A DNA stretch of 64,000 bases from NCEH01 sp043195095 (GTDB lineage: Bacteria > Pseudomonadota > Alphaproteobacteria > Rhizobiales > Xanthobacteraceae). The notes under the pieces were generated by a model, which saw nothing but the letters and a program-made list of their open reading frames with translations, was not told where the DNA came from and ran no database searches. The translations under genes were made by a program, and so were the position numbers. Positions 30,258 through 39,211 of the stretch are shown here, one piece after another (position 1 is the first letter of the stretch; every line of letters starts with the position of its first letter). The stretch lies in assembly GCF_043195095.1 (NCBI RefSeq), contig NZ_JBAFWN010000008.1; one strand, written 5' to 3'.

Positions 30258-30322
30258 GCGCGCAGGGAAAAGCGGAACAGGCTGGTGCGCACGGTGTTGC
30301 TCCTGACGAAAGGAGACGCAAC

Positions 30323-30763
30323 ATGCACCCGCCCAGATTTCACGATGATCCCCGTCCAAGACGAAACGAGCCACCGCACGACAGGACGCGCGATCGGGCG
30401 GGGGATCATCGCGAGGGGTCAGGGTCCACTCAGCCGCAGGCATCGCCCGCGCGGGCTAGGCTTGCGCTGACGCCGAGCGAGGAACGGGCCCTGCGCTCCT
30501 TCACCACCGATCCCTCCTTCGGAGCCGCCGCCGCGCCGCTGGGCACCGACGACGAGGCCGCCGGCGCCACCCCCACCACCGTCCGCCCCTATCCGCCGGT
30601 GTTCACCTCCTCCGGACCGGACGCGGGCGACCCGCTGAAGCCTTTCCTCAGCGCGGAAGACCCGCGCGCGGGATCGCGCCTGCATCCCACCTGGACCATG
30701 TGGAGCCTGATCGTGCTGGCCATGGCCGTGGGCGCGGCCGTGCTGACCGCCATGGCGGTCTGA
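30323..30763 (+). CDS. small tail-anchored hypothetical protein
   Basis: No family recognised. The 146-residue product is charged and histidine/arginine/proline-rich for its first 50 residues, then has LALTPSEERALRSF, a disordered middle, and a single C-terminal membrane segment (MWSLIVLAMAVGAAVLTAMAV), so it should be tail-anchored with the bulk in the cytoplasm. AAAGGAG lies eight bases before the ATG at 30323, a strong sign of a real gene. It sits 65 bases after lysA. Confidence 0.65.
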   Translation: MHPPRFHDDPRPRRNEPPHDRTRDRAGDHREGSGSTQPQASPARARLALTPSEERALRSFTTDPSFGAAAAPLGTDDEAAGATPTTVRPYPPVFTSSGPDAGDPLKPFLSAEDPRAGSRLHPTWTMWSLIVLAMAVGAAVLTAMAV

Positions 30764-30811
30764 GCCGGTGCGGGTGCGGAGCGAGCGGAGTATGCGGGCG
30801 GCAATGCCGCC

Positions 30812-33481
30812 CTACGGCGCCAAAGCCAACTCCACCCGCATCACGGTGTAGTCCTCGCCAGGCTTGGAGACGAAGCCAAGATCCTGCGCCATGTGCATCA
30901 TGGGCTGGTTTTCCCGCAGCACGTCGCCATAGATCATCTTCAGCCCACGCTGGCGGCCATAGGCGATGATCTCGTTCATCAGCCGGTAGCCCAGCCCTTT
31001 GCCCTTCATGTCCGAGCGCACCATGATGGCGTATTCGGCGGTCTCATTGTCTGGATCGGCGATAATGCGCACCACCCCGAGGAAGGCGCCCGCCGCGTCC
31101 ACCGCCACCAGGGCCATTTCCCGGTCGTAATCAATCTGCGACAGGCGCGCCGCCAGCAGATGGGGAAAATCCTTCAGCGAGCCGAGAAACCGCATGCGCA
31201 CGTCGCGCGGATCCGAGCGGCGCACGATGTCGACGATGCCCGGCTCGTCCTCGGGGCGGATTGGCCGCAGCTCCAGCACCTGGCCGTCGGGAAGTTCGAT
31301 CTCGCGCACGAGGCCGGTGGGGAAGGGCTTGATGGCGAAACGCTCCGTGCCGACCCCCTCGGTGGGATGCACCACGATGCGCGCGTCGAGCGCGATCACG
31401 CCATGCTCGTCCGCCAGCAAGGGATTGATGTCCAGTTCGGCGATCTGCGGCAGGTCGCCGAGCAGGTCGGAAATCTTCACCAAGGTCGCGGCCACCGCGT
31501 CGAGATCCACGGGCGGATGGTCGCGATAGCCGGCGAGCAGCTTGGAGACCCGCGTACGGCCGATCATCTCCAGCGCCAGCACGCCATTGAGCGGCGGCAG
31601 GGCGACCGCGCGATCGGCGATCACTTCCACCGCCAGCCCCCCCTGGCCGAACAGCACCACCGGGCCGAAGGTGGGATCGTTCGCGATGCCGGCGATCAGT
31701 TCCTGCGCATTGGGCCGGCGGATCATGGGTTGGACCGTGAAGCCTTCCACCCGCGCGCCGGGCAGGCGTGCCTCCAGCGTCGCCAGCATGTCGCGCGCCG
31801 CCTCTTCCACCGCCTTCGGCCCGTGCAGGTCGAGGCGCACGCCGCCCACGTCGGATTTGTGCAGCACGTCGTGGGACAGGATCTTCAGCACCAGCACGCC
31901 GCCCATCTCGGCGGCGATGCGCCCGGCCTCGGCGGGATCGCGCGCGATGCGGGTTTCGACGATGGGAATGTCGTAGGCCGCGAGCACCGCCTTGGCCTCG
32001 AACTCGCTCAGGGTGGAGCGGCCCTCGGCGATCGCGGTGCGGATCACGTCCTGCGCCTTCTCGCGGTCCGGCTCGTCGAACGAGCGGGCCGGCGGGGTCT
32101 CCATCAGCAGGGTCTGGTTGCGCTGGTAGGAGACGAGATGCGCGAACGCGCGCACCGCTTCGTCCGGGGTCTCGTAGGTCGGCACGCGCTGCGCGGTGAA
32201 GCGGCGGCGGGCATCGGCGACCGCGCTTTCGCCCATCCAGCAGGTCAGCACCGGCGCGCGCGGGCGCAGGGCGAGCGCGGCGATCACCGCATCCGCCGCC
32301 TGGCCGCTGTCGGCCACCGCATTGGGGCTGTTGAGCACCAAGGTCGCGTCGGTGCCCTCGTTCTCCATCAGGATGGCGAGCGCGTCGGCATAGCGCTTGC
32401 CGTCGGCATCGGCGCCGATGTTCACCGGATTGGCGTGGGACCAGGCGCGCGGCAGGCTGGCGTCGAGCTTGGCCAGGGTCTTTGGGTCGAGCGTGCCCAA
32501 TTGGCCCGGCATGTCCTCCAGCGTGTCGGTGGCGATGATGCCGGCGCCCGCGCTGTTGGTCAGCACGCCCACCCGCTCGCCCTTGAGGCGGATGCCCGAG
32601 GAGAGGGTGGAGACCGCCTCGAACAATTCGCGCAATTCGTGCACCCGCAGCATGCCGGCGCGGCGGAAGGCGGCGTCATAGACCATGTCCGCGCCGGCCA
32701 GCACTCCGGTGTGGGAGAGCGCCGCCTGCGCCCCCGCCGCGCTGCGCCCGGCCTTGATGACGATGACCGGCTTGGAGCGCGCGGCGATGCGGCCCGCCGA
32801 CATGAATTTGCGCGCGTCCGTCAGGCATTCCACATAGAGCAGGATGGCGCGGGTGGAATTGTCCAGCGCCAGATAATCCAGCAGGTCGCCGAAATCCACG
32901 TCCGCCTTCTCGCCGAGCGAGATCACGTGGGAAAAGCCGAGCCCGCGCGCATGGGCCCAGTCCAGCACCGCGGTCGCCATGGCGCCGGACTGGCTGACGA
33001 AGGCAATATGGCCGCGCGCCGGCATCAGGTGCGCGAAGCTGGCATTGATGCGCGGGCCGGTGGAGATGAAGCCGAGGCTGTTCGGCCCGACGATGCGCAG
33101 CAGATGCGGCTTGGCCGCGTCCAGCACCTGCTGGCGCAGCGCGGCGTCATAGACGCCGTCCGCCACATCATAGCCGGCGGTGGCGATGATGGCGGCGCGG
33201 CAGCCCTTGGCGCCCAGCTCGGCCACCGCCTGCGGCACCTTGCTCGGCGGCGCGACGATGACGGCAAGGTCCACCGGGATCGGCAGCGCGTCGATGGTGG
33301 GATAATTGAGCGAGGAGCGGATCGCCCGCTCGCCGGCCTTCACGGTGAGGATCGGCCCGTTGAAGCCGGCCTCGAACAGATTGCGGGCGATCACCGTGCC
33401 GATCGAGCCGGCCCGGCTGCTGGCGCCCACCAGCGCGATGGCGGAGGGCGCGAACAGGGCGTCGAGATTGCGCATCGTCAT
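30812..33481 (-). CDS. bifunctional acyl-CoA synthetase-like/GNAT acetyltransferase (Pat/PatZ-type)
   Basis: The 889-residue protein joins an ADP-forming acyl-CoA-synthetase-like part to a C-terminal GNAT domain. A CoA-binding Rossmann domain lies at the N-terminus (ALVGASSRAGSIG near residue 17) and a ligase domain contains SQSGAMATAVLDWA and SHTGVLAG. An ATP-grasp domain spans about 470-690. The GNAT domain at about 725-889 has DMKGKGLGYRLMNEII. Proteins of this layout acetylate lysines of enzymes such as acetyl-CoA synthetase. Which activities are active here cannot be read from sequence. It is the most downstream gene next to the fix regulators on the same strand, 150 bases apart. Confidence 0.88.
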   Translation of the reverse strand: MTMRNLDALFAPSAIALVGASSRAGSIGTVIARNLFEAGFNGPILTVKAGERAIRSSLNYPTIDALPIPVDLAVIVAPPSKVPQAVAELGAKGCRAAIIATAGYDVADGVYDAALRQQVLDAAKPHLLRIVGPNSLGFISTGPRINASFAHLMPARGHIAFVSQSGAMATAVLDWAHARGLGFSHVISLGEKADVDFGDLLDYLALDNSTRAILLYVECLTDARKFMSAGRIAARSKPVIVIKAGRSAAGAQAALSHTGVLAGADMVYDAAFRRAGMLRVHELRELFEAVSTLSSGIRLKGERVGVLTNSAGAGIIATDTLEDMPGQLGTLDPKTLAKLDASLPRAWSHANPVNIGADADGKRYADALAILMENEGTDATLVLNSPNAVADSGQAADAVIAALALRPRAPVLTCWMGESAVADARRRFTAQRVPTYETPDEAVRAFAHLVSYQRNQTLLMETPPARSFDEPDREKAQDVIRTAIAEGRSTLSEFEAKAVLAAYDIPIVETRIARDPAEAGRIAAEMGGVLVLKILSHDVLHKSDVGGVRLDLHGPKAVEEAARDMLATLEARLPGARVEGFTVQPMIRRPNAQELIAGIANDPTFGPVVLFGQGGLAVEVIADRAVALPPLNGVLALEMIGRTRVSKLLAGYRDHPPVDLDAVAATLVKISDLLGDLPQIAELDINPLLADEHGVIALDARIVVHPTEGVGTERFAIKPFPTGLVREIELPDGQVLELRPIRPEDEPGIVDIVRRSDPRDVRMRFLGSLKDFPHLLAARLSQIDYDREMALVAVDAAGAFLGVVRIIADPDNETAEYAIMVRSDMKGKGLGYRLMNEIIAYGRQRGLKMIYGDVLRENQPMMHMAQDLGFVSKPGEDYTVMRVELALAP

Positions 33482-33632
33482 GGGCGGGACCTTTGGCAGG
33501 AACTCGGACAGAGCGATGGTGCTTCGGGCCGATCATGACGCATTCCCGCGACGGCCGGGAGACGGCGCGCGCAGTTTCGGAGCTTGCGGCGGGAAGGGAG
33601 GGAGCGGCGGTCTGCGGCTCAGCCGGCGGATG

Positions 33633-34040
33633 TCAGGAGCTGCGTGCGAGGCTGTCGCGCACCGCATCGCTCAAGGCGTTGCTCAACAGGGGTTTTTCGA
33701 TGATGGCGACCCCGGCGGAGGAGGCCCGGCGGCGGACGTTGTCGGCGGGGTTGGTGGTGATGAGAATGGCGGGCAGCGCGACATCGCGCGCCTTCAACTG
33801 GCCCAGCAACTCCAGACCATCCTGGCCTGGAAGGTAATAGTCCACCACGATGCAGCCGCGCTCGGGCAGATCGGCGGCAAGAATCTCGCCCGGCGCGGCG
33901 AAGGTGCGCACGTCGAAGCCTTCCAGCTCGAGCGCGAACTTCAGCGAATTGCGGATCGCCGGATCGTCATCCACCAGCAGAACCACATTGCCGGGCATGA
34001 CCCGCATGTCCTGGTTGTTCCCGGCCATCAACACCGCCAT
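33633..34040 (-). CDS. single-domain response regulator (receiver only)
   Basis: The 135-residue protein is one receiver domain: acidic pair VDDD near residues 24-26, phospho-acceptor Asp67 in VVDYYLPG, the ITTN switch and the conserved lysine in IIEKPL. It has no output domain, so it may act as a phosphate sink or protein-binding regulator. It lies downstream of fixJ on the same strand, the place occupied by a similar receiver gene next to fixLJ in Bradyrhizobium. A perfect FixK/FNR-type box (34132-34145) is 92-105 bases before the start. The internal ATG at codon 5 is an alternative start. Confidence 0.85.
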   Translation of the reverse strand: MAVLMAGNNQDMRVMPGNVVLLVDDDPAIRNSLKFALELEGFDVRTFAAPGEILAADLPERGCIVVDYYLPGQDGLELLGQLKARDVALPAILITTNPADNVRRRASSAGVAIIEKPLLSNALSDAVRDSLARSS

Positions 34041-34131
34041 GCGCCTCTTGCATGAGATTTTGCCGCTGCGACCGGCTCATGACGGGCACGCTGGGCGAGA
34101 GGAAGTATCCGCAGAACGCGCCGCACCGGCC

Positions 34132-34145
34132 TTGAGATAGATCAA
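34132..34145. promoter_or_regulatory. FixK/FNR box (anaerobox) before the receiver gene
   Basis: TTGAGATAGATCAA fits TTGA-N6-TCAA exactly. If it acts at -41.5 on the minus strand, transcription would start near 34097 and leave a leader of about 57 bases before the receiver gene. Confidence 0.75.
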
Positions 34146-34159
34146 GCGCCGCCGCGGCG

Positions 34160-34813
34160 TCAGTCCGCCGGGCCGCCGACGCCCGCGAGCAGCGCCATGC
34201 GCACCAGTTCGGAGAGGCTGGCCGCCTTCATCTTGGTCATCACATTGGCGCGGTAGACTTCGACCGTGCGCGGGCTGATGCCGAGATCATGGGCGATCAC
34301 CTTGTTGGCATGGCCCACCAGCAGCAATTCCAGAACCTGGCGCTCGCGCTGGGAGAGGGCGGCGATGCGCTCCTCCACGTCGCTGCGCACCGTATCCTGG
34401 TGATGATTCAGCGCGGCCCGGGTGAGGCAGGTGCGCACCGCGGCAAGCAAGGCATCGTCGTCGAACGGCTTTTCCAGGAATTCGGCGGCGCCGAGCTTCA
34501 TCGCCTCCACCGCCAGCGGCACGTCGCCATGGCCGGTGACCACGATGACCGGGATCTTCGAGCCGCGCGTGTTGAGATATTGCAGCAGCTCGACCCCGCT
34601 CAGGCCGGGCATGCGCACGTCGGTGATGATGCAGCCGGCGGTGGCGGGCACGCCGCCGTCGATGAAGGCTCCGGCGGAGGTGTGCGCCTGCACCTTGAGG
34701 CCGGCGCATTCCAGCAGGAAGCAGAGCGAATCGCGCACCGCGTCGTCATCGTCGATGACATGAATCGGCAAGGTGTCCTTGGGAAAGGTGTCCTGGGGAA
34801 AGGTCTCAGGCAT
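34160..34813 (-). CDS. fixJ: response regulator FixJ
   Basis: Transcription activator phosphorylated by FixL under low oxygen. The 217-residue protein has an N-terminal receiver (acidic IDDDD near residues 20-24, phospho-acceptor Asp65 in ITDVRMPG, Thr93, Lys115 in EKPF) and a LuxR-type helix-turn-helix (ALSQRERQVLELLLVGHANKVIAHDLGISPRTVEVYRANVMTKM). The first 15 residues contain a small repeat (FPQDTFPKDTLP). Its start overlaps the fixL stop by eight bases, so the pair is coupled. Confidence 0.95.
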   Translation of the reverse strand: MPETFPQDTFPKDTLPIHVIDDDDAVRDSLCFLLECAGLKVQAHTSAGAFIDGGVPATAGCIITDVRMPGLSGVELLQYLNTRGSKIPVIVVTGHGDVPLAVEAMKLGAAEFLEKPFDDDALLAAVRTCLTRAALNHHQDTVRSDVEERIAALSQRERQVLELLLVGHANKVIAHDLGISPRTVEVYRANVMTKMKAASLSELVRMALLAGVGGPAD

Positions 34814-36347
34814 TGCCCACGGCCTCCTCTTGCACGGCGCGCAGGGTGAAACGGAAGATGCTGCCGCCCTCGGGGTTCGGTTCGGCCCAGATGCGGCCGC
34901 CGTGCGATTCGATGATGGTGCGGGAGATGGAAAGCCCCACCCCCATGCCGTGCTGCTTGGTGGTGATGAAGGGCATGAACAATTGGTCGGCGATCTCCTT
35001 GGAGATGCCGTGGCCGGTATCGGACACGGAAATCGCGACCATGTCGTCCTCCTCCGGGCTGGTCTGCACCACGAGGAAGCGCCGCGGCGCTTCCATCATC
35101 GCTTCCATGGCGTTGCGGATCAGATTGAGCAAGACCTGCTGCACCTGCACCTTGTCCGCGAGCACGAGGTCGCAGGCGGGATCGAACTTGAAGCGCACCT
35201 CGATGCCATATTCCTTGGCGCCCACCAGGGCGAGGGCGCTCGCCTCTTCCACCAGCTTGGAGAGGCTTTCCACTCGGCGCTCGCTCTCCCCGCGCGAGAC
35301 GAAATCGCGCAGCCGGCGAATGATGTTTCCGGCCCGCAGCGCCTGTTCGGCGGCCCTGTCGAGCGCGCCCTGCAATTGCGGGGTGTTGCGCGATCCCTCC
35401 TGTTCCAGCAGGCGGCGGCAGCCCTTGATGTAATTGGCGATGGCGGAAAGCGGCTGGTTGAGTTCATGGGCCAGGGTGGAGGCCATCTCGCCCATGGCGG
35501 TGAGGCGCGAGATGTGGACCAGCTCGGCCTGCAATTCCTGCAGCCGGGCTTCGGTCGCCTGGCGCTCGGTGAGATCGCGGATGAAGCCGGTGAAGAAGCG
35601 CCCGGAGCCCGAGCGCATCTCGCCCACCGACAATTCCATGGGGAAGGTGGAGCCGTTCTTGCGCTGGCCCACCACCACCCGGCCGATGCCGATGATGCGG
35701 CGCTCGCCCGTTTTGTGGTAGCGCGCGAGATAGGCGTCGTGGGCCGCCTTGTGGGGCTGGGGCATCAGGATCGCGACATTCTGGCCGATGGCTTCCGAGG
35801 CGGTATAGCCGAACAGGCGCTCGGCGGCGCTGGAAAAGGATTGCATGATGCCGCGCGCGTCGATCACGATCATGGCGTCGGGCACGGTGTCGAGAATGGA
35901 GGAGAGGTGCGCCTCGCGCGCCAGCAGGGCCCGGTCGCGGGCGGCGGCGTCCTGCTTGGTGCGGCGCAGCCGTTCTCCGAGCACGCTGGCGGAAAGCCCG
36001 AGCACGAGGAACAGCAGGGCCGCCGGGCGCGTGGGGGGCGCGTTGCCTGCTTCGCTCCAGGCCAGGGCGGATTGGGCGCCGAGGGCGATCGCCACCGCCG
36101 GCAGGCTGGCGGCAAGGCCCCGCCCGCTGACCAGCACCACCGCGAGGCCGCAGGCGAGCAGGGCCGCGGTGCCGAAGGCGGGCCAGCCGAGCAGGTCGCC
36201 GGCGACCACGGCGATCATCACCGCGAAGGCACCGGCGAACAGGCTGGTGAGCACCTCGCCGGTGACGCTCGCCATCTGGCCGGCGCCGACCGGAGGCGGC
36301 GCCACTGCCGCGGGGGCGGCGGCCTCGGTCTCGTTCTGGCTGGTCAT
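34806..36347 (-). CDS. fixL: oxygen-sensing histidine kinase FixL
   Basis: The 513-residue kinase has hydrophobic membrane segments in the first 125 residues and a haem-binding PAS domain (about 145-260). The PAS domain has the proximal haem ligand His203 in AAHDAYLARY and the oxygen-contacting Arg223 in IIGIGR, spaced exactly as in known FixL proteins (20 residues apart). The transmitter follows, with phospho-accepting His294 in STLAHELNQPL, the N box in LLNLIRNAMEAM and G boxes DTGHGI and GMGVGLSIS. Oxygen bound to haem should inhibit the kinase; without oxygen it phosphorylates FixJ. It is divergent from fixK. Confidence 0.96.
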   Translation of the reverse strand: MTSQNETEAAAPAAVAPPPVGAGQMASVTGEVLTSLFAGAFAVMIAVVAGDLLGWPAFGTAALLACGLAVVLVSGRGLAASLPAVAIALGAQSALAWSEAGNAPPTRPAALLFLVLGLSASVLGERLRRTKQDAAARDRALLAREAHLSSILDTVPDAMIVIDARGIMQSFSSAAERLFGYTASEAIGQNVAILMPQPHKAAHDAYLARYHKTGERRIIGIGRVVVGQRKNGSTFPMELSVGEMRSGSGRFFTGFIRDLTERQATEARLQELQAELVHISRLTAMGEMASTLAHELNQPLSAIANYIKGCRRLLEQEGSRNTPQLQGALDRAAEQALRAGNIIRRLRDFVSRGESERRVESLSKLVEEASALALVGAKEYGIEVRFKFDPACDLVLADKVQVQQVLLNLIRNAMEAMMEAPRRFLVVQTSPEEDDMVAISVSDTGHGISKEIADQLFMPFITTKQHGMGVGLSISRTIIESHGGRIWAEPNPEGGSIFRFTLRAVQEEAVGNA

Positions 36348-36451
36348 CCCGCCCGTCCATACCCCATTGCGCGGATGAGACAGGCGCGAGTCGCCTGCCG
36401 GCTACCGCCGCGCTTACATGCACTTTGGCCCACTCCGCGCCTCCGGGAAAT

Positions 36452-36475
36452 CCCTTAGGGAGCCCTACTTAAGGG
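36452..36475. promoter_or_regulatory. candidate FixJ-binding dyad upstream of fixK
   Basis: CCCTTA, 12 bases and TAAGGG form a perfect dyad 69-92 bases before the fixK start. With TCTAAT (36516-36521) as a possible -10, the dyad centre would be near -64, a distance typical for FixJ activation. The match to a FixJ consensus is by inference only. Confidence 0.45.
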
Positions 36476-36490
36476 TTCGATCCGAATTTA

Positions 36491-36504
36491 TTGATCGAGA
36501 GCAA
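36491..36504. promoter_or_regulatory. FixK-type box in front of fixK
   Basis: TTGATCGAGAGCAA fits TTG(A/C)-N6-(T/G)CAA. It lies between the candidate FixJ dyad and the fixK start, about 40 bases before the ATG, where binding would block the promoter. This suggests negative autoregulation by FixK. Confidence 0.65.
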
Positions 36505-36543
36505 AGACCTAAGCCTCTAATCGACCTTTTGGAGGCCTGTTCG

Positions 36544-37245
36544 ATGTCCGCTACCGCCGCCGCTATCATCGCGAACCGCGCCTTTCCCGCCCCGCTGCCC
36601 GCCGCCATTCGGGAGGAAGAAGACGTGCTCAACCCCGCCGCCGCCGTGGCGCGCATGGGAACCGTCGTCAGTTTTGCCCGCAATGCCGAGATTTTCGGCG
36701 AGGATGAACCCGCCGACCATGTCTTCGTGGTGCTCTCGGGCGTTGTGCGCATCTGCAAGCTGCTCGGTGACGGGCGTCGGCAGATCGAGACCTTCTGCCT
36801 GAAAGGCGATGCCTTCGGTTGGGAGACCGCCGAGCGCACCCGCTTTTCCGCCGAGGCGGTCAGTGATTGCCGCCTGGCCCGCGTGAAGCGGTCGCTGCTG
36901 TTCAGCCGGGCCGCCGACGACAGCGTGCTCGCCCGCGCCATCTGGAACCTCACCTTCACCGAATTGCACCGCGCGCAGGACCATCTTCTTCTGCTGGGCC
37001 GCAAGACCGCGCAGGAGCGGGTCGCGACCTTCCTGCTGGATCTCGCGCGTCGCTCCAGCCCGGTCGATGCCAGCGAAGTGCACTTGCCCATGTCGCGCCA
37101 GGACATCGCCGATTATCTCGGCCTCACCATCGAGACCGTCTCGCGCACCCTGACCCAGCTCGAGGGCTCCGCGGCGATCGCCCTGCCGTCCTCCCGCTGC
37201 ATCGTGCTGCGCGACCGCAACGCGTTGCGCCGCCTCGACAGCTGA
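36544..37245 (+). CDS. fixK: CRP/FNR-family regulator FixK
   Basis: Low-oxygen transcription factor at the bottom of the FixLJ cascade. The 233-residue protein has a cyclic-nucleotide-type sensor fold (about 40-140) and a C-terminal helix-turn-helix with LPMSRQDIADYLGLTIETVSRTLTQLE, whose E-TVSR recognition helix is the FNR/FixK type. It lacks the N-terminal cysteine cluster of FNR, which fits FixK. GGAGG precedes the ATG at 36544; the longer frame upstream is not supported. It is divergent from fixL, with control sites in the gap. Confidence 0.92.
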   Translation: MSATAAAIIANRAFPAPLPAAIREEEDVLNPAAAVARMGTVVSFARNAEIFGEDEPADHVFVVLSGVVRICKLLGDGRRQIETFCLKGDAFGWETAERTRFSAEAVSDCRLARVKRSLLFSRAADDSVLARAIWNLTFTELHRAQDHLLLLGRKTAQERVATFLLDLARRSSPVDASEVHLPMSRQDIADYLGLTIETVSRTLTQLEGSAAIALPSSRCIVLRDRNALRRLDS

Positions 37246-37464
37246 GGCCCATCGCTTTCCGCGCGCGGGCACTTTCCTCGCGCGGGCCTGTGGGGCGTGG
37301 CCGCTCGCCCCGTCTTGTCCCGCCGCGTCGCGGCGGGGATGTTGCCAAGCAAGCATCGCCTTCTTCCCCGGGCGCGTCCCGGCGTCTGAGCCGCCTCGGG
37401 CACCCGACCTCGCCGGCCGTGTGCCCGCCAGCGCCGGCCGGATGGCCGGGACACGCACGGGAAC

Positions 37465-37537
37465 GAAGGCGCATCCTTAGGAATCCGCCTTCCTGGAAGG
37501 CGCATCCTTAGGAATCCGCCTTCCTGGAAGGCGCATC
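37465..37537. repeat. 31-bp tandem repeat, about 2.4 copies
   Basis: Units start at 37465, 37496 and 37527 with GAAGGCGCATCC. The two complete units are identical. Each carries a CGCCTTCCTGGAAGGCG palindrome across the unit junction, so the RNA could form two consecutive hairpins after fixK. Confidence 0.85.
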
Positions 37538-37614
37538 CCGCAATGGCCCAGGCTGAGCATTCCGCAGCCGCGGGGCCGATCCGCAGTGAGGGGCCGGCCC
37601 GCTCCAGCTGAGCC

Positions 37615-37722
37615 GGTCATGCACGGGCGCGACCCGTGCATTCACGCAACGCCGCTGGCCACCAGCTTTTCAAAGCCCGCGCGGGCGCCCCGGCATGGAC
37701 GCCGGGAATGCCCGGCCATGGC
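37615..37722 (-). repeat. interspersed repeat, copy 3 (inverted)
   Basis: GTCATGCACGGG, GACCCGTGCAT, CGCTGGC, TTTTCAAAGCCCGCGCGGGCG and GCCCGGCCATGG match the reverse complement of 57335-57450 throughout its length. Confidence 0.7.
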
Positions 37723-37782
37723 CCCGAAGGGCGTGCACCTCCGGCGCACCCACACCCCTGAAGGCCGATCCGCGCTTTTCGC

Positions 37783-39174
37783 TTACACCGCCACCGCATG
37801 CCGGCGTGGCGCCGGGGCGGCGTGTTGCGGCGAATCAGGGGCAGAGCCCGTTTGCGGCGCGAGATAGGCATCGAACACCGCGCACACGGTGCGGGTGAAG
37901 GCCCGCGCGGATTCCGGCACGCGCACCAAGGCGCCCTCGCGCACCGCCAGTCCATCCGCGATCAATGGCGCGAGCGCGGCCAGCTCCTGGGCGAATACCC
38001 CGGAATCGGTTCCGTGGGCGGCGCAGACGGCATCGAGATCAACCGACAGATCGCACATGAGCCGCTCGATCACCGCCCGCCGCAGCCGGTCGTCGGCCGT
38101 CAGGGCGCGCCCGCGCGCGATCGGCAGCTCGCCCCGCGCGACCGCCTGGTGCCAGTGCGGGGTTGCCGGCAGGTTCTGCACATAGCCTTGGGGCAGGGCG
38201 CCGATGGCGGATGGGCCGAAGCCCAGCAGCACCGGCGCATCGTCGGTCGTATAGCCCTGGAAGTTGCGCTTCAGCGTTCCGGCTTCCGCGCGCTCGGCCA
38301 TGGCATCGCCGGGACGGGCGAAATGATCCAGGCCGATGGATACATAGCCGGCTTCGTTTAGCAGGCGCGAAATAGTTTCCGCCTGTTCGAGCCGGGCGGC
38401 GGCGCCGGGCAGGGCGGCTTCTGAAATCAGCGCCTGGTGCTTTTTCATCCACGGCACATGGGCATAGCCGAACACCGCGATGCGGCTCGGCTCCAGCGCC
38501 AGCGCGTCGCGCAGCGTGCGCGTCACCGAGGCAATGGTCTGGTGGGGCAGGCCATAGATCAGGTCCAGATTGATGGCGCCGATCCCGGCCTTGCGCAGGG
38601 CGTCGGCGACCGCGGCAGTTTCGGCGAAACTTTGCCGGCGACCGATCGCCTCCTGGACCTTCGGATCGAAATCCTGCACGCCCAGGCTCGCCCGGTTGAT
38701 GCCGGCGGCGGCCAGCGTCTCCACCTTGGCCTGGTCCATGACGCGAGGGTCGATCTCGATCGCGATCTCGGCGTCCGGGCGGACCGCAAAGCGGGTGCGC
38801 AGCATGTCCATGATGCGCAGGAAATCGGGATTGCCCAGCATGGTCGGCGTGCCGCCGCCCCAATGCAGGTGTCCCACCTCCAGCTGGCCGGGCAGGCGCG
38901 CGGCGACCAGTTCGATCTCTTCCGCCAACCGCGCCGCATAGGCGATCAGCGGCGTCACCCCGCGCGCCACCGTGGTGTGGCAGCCGCAATAGAGGCACAG
39001 CTCCGCGCAGAACGGCACATGCAGGTAGAGCGAGGCGGTGGCATCCGCAGGGACCGCCGCCAGCCATCCGGCATAGGTTGCGCCATCCACCTCGGGGCCG
39101 AAATGGGGGGCCGTGGGGTAGGAGGTGTAGCGCGGCACCGGGCGGCCGGCGCGTGCGAGCAGATTTGCATTCAT
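37783..39174 (-). CDS. hemN: oxygen-independent coproporphyrinogen III oxidase HemN
   Basis: Radical-SAM enzyme for haem (and bacteriochlorophyll) synthesis when oxygen is scarce. The 463-residue protein has the HemN start RYTSYPTAPHF, the cluster motif CAELCLYCGC (CxxxCxxC plus the fourth cysteine of true HemN) and GGGTPTML. The HemN-type IYGLPHQT and GFGPSAIG blocks follow, then a C-terminal cap domain. It is on the minus strand, convergent with fixK. A FixK-type box lies 38-51 bases before its start, as expected for a low-oxygen gene. Confidence 0.94.
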   Translation of the reverse strand: MNANLLARAGRPVPRYTSYPTAPHFGPEVDGATYAGWLAAVPADATASLYLHVPFCAELCLYCGCHTTVARGVTPLIAYAARLAEEIELVAARLPGQLEVGHLHWGGGTPTMLGNPDFLRIMDMLRTRFAVRPDAEIAIEIDPRVMDQAKVETLAAAGINRASLGVQDFDPKVQEAIGRRQSFAETAAVADALRKAGIGAINLDLIYGLPHQTIASVTRTLRDALALEPSRIAVFGYAHVPWMKKHQALISEAALPGAAARLEQAETISRLLNEAGYVSIGLDHFARPGDAMAERAEAGTLKRNFQGYTTDDAPVLLGFGPSAIGALPQGYVQNLPATPHWHQAVARGELPIARGRALTADDRLRRAVIERLMCDLSVDLDAVCAAHGTDSGVFAQELAALAPLIADGLAVREGALVRVPESARAFTRTVCAVFDAYLAPQTGSAPDSPQHAAPAPRRHAVAV

Positions 39175-39211
39175 GATGCGCGGATCATCCGCGAAACGCC
39201 GGCAAATCGCT

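Larger units (their letters stand above)
37246..37782. other. 537-bp intergenic region between convergent fixK and hemN
   Basis: No gene is supported. It contains a 31-bp tandem repeat (37465-37537), an inverted copy of the interspersed repeat (37615-37722) and general GC-rich sequence. Short frames here match nothing. Confidence 0.6.

Noticed and set aside
30023..30322. N-terminal extension of the small tail-anchored protein into lysA
   Set aside because: It overlaps lysA out of frame. The ATG at 30323 has a strong ribosome site, while the upstream part is a shadow.
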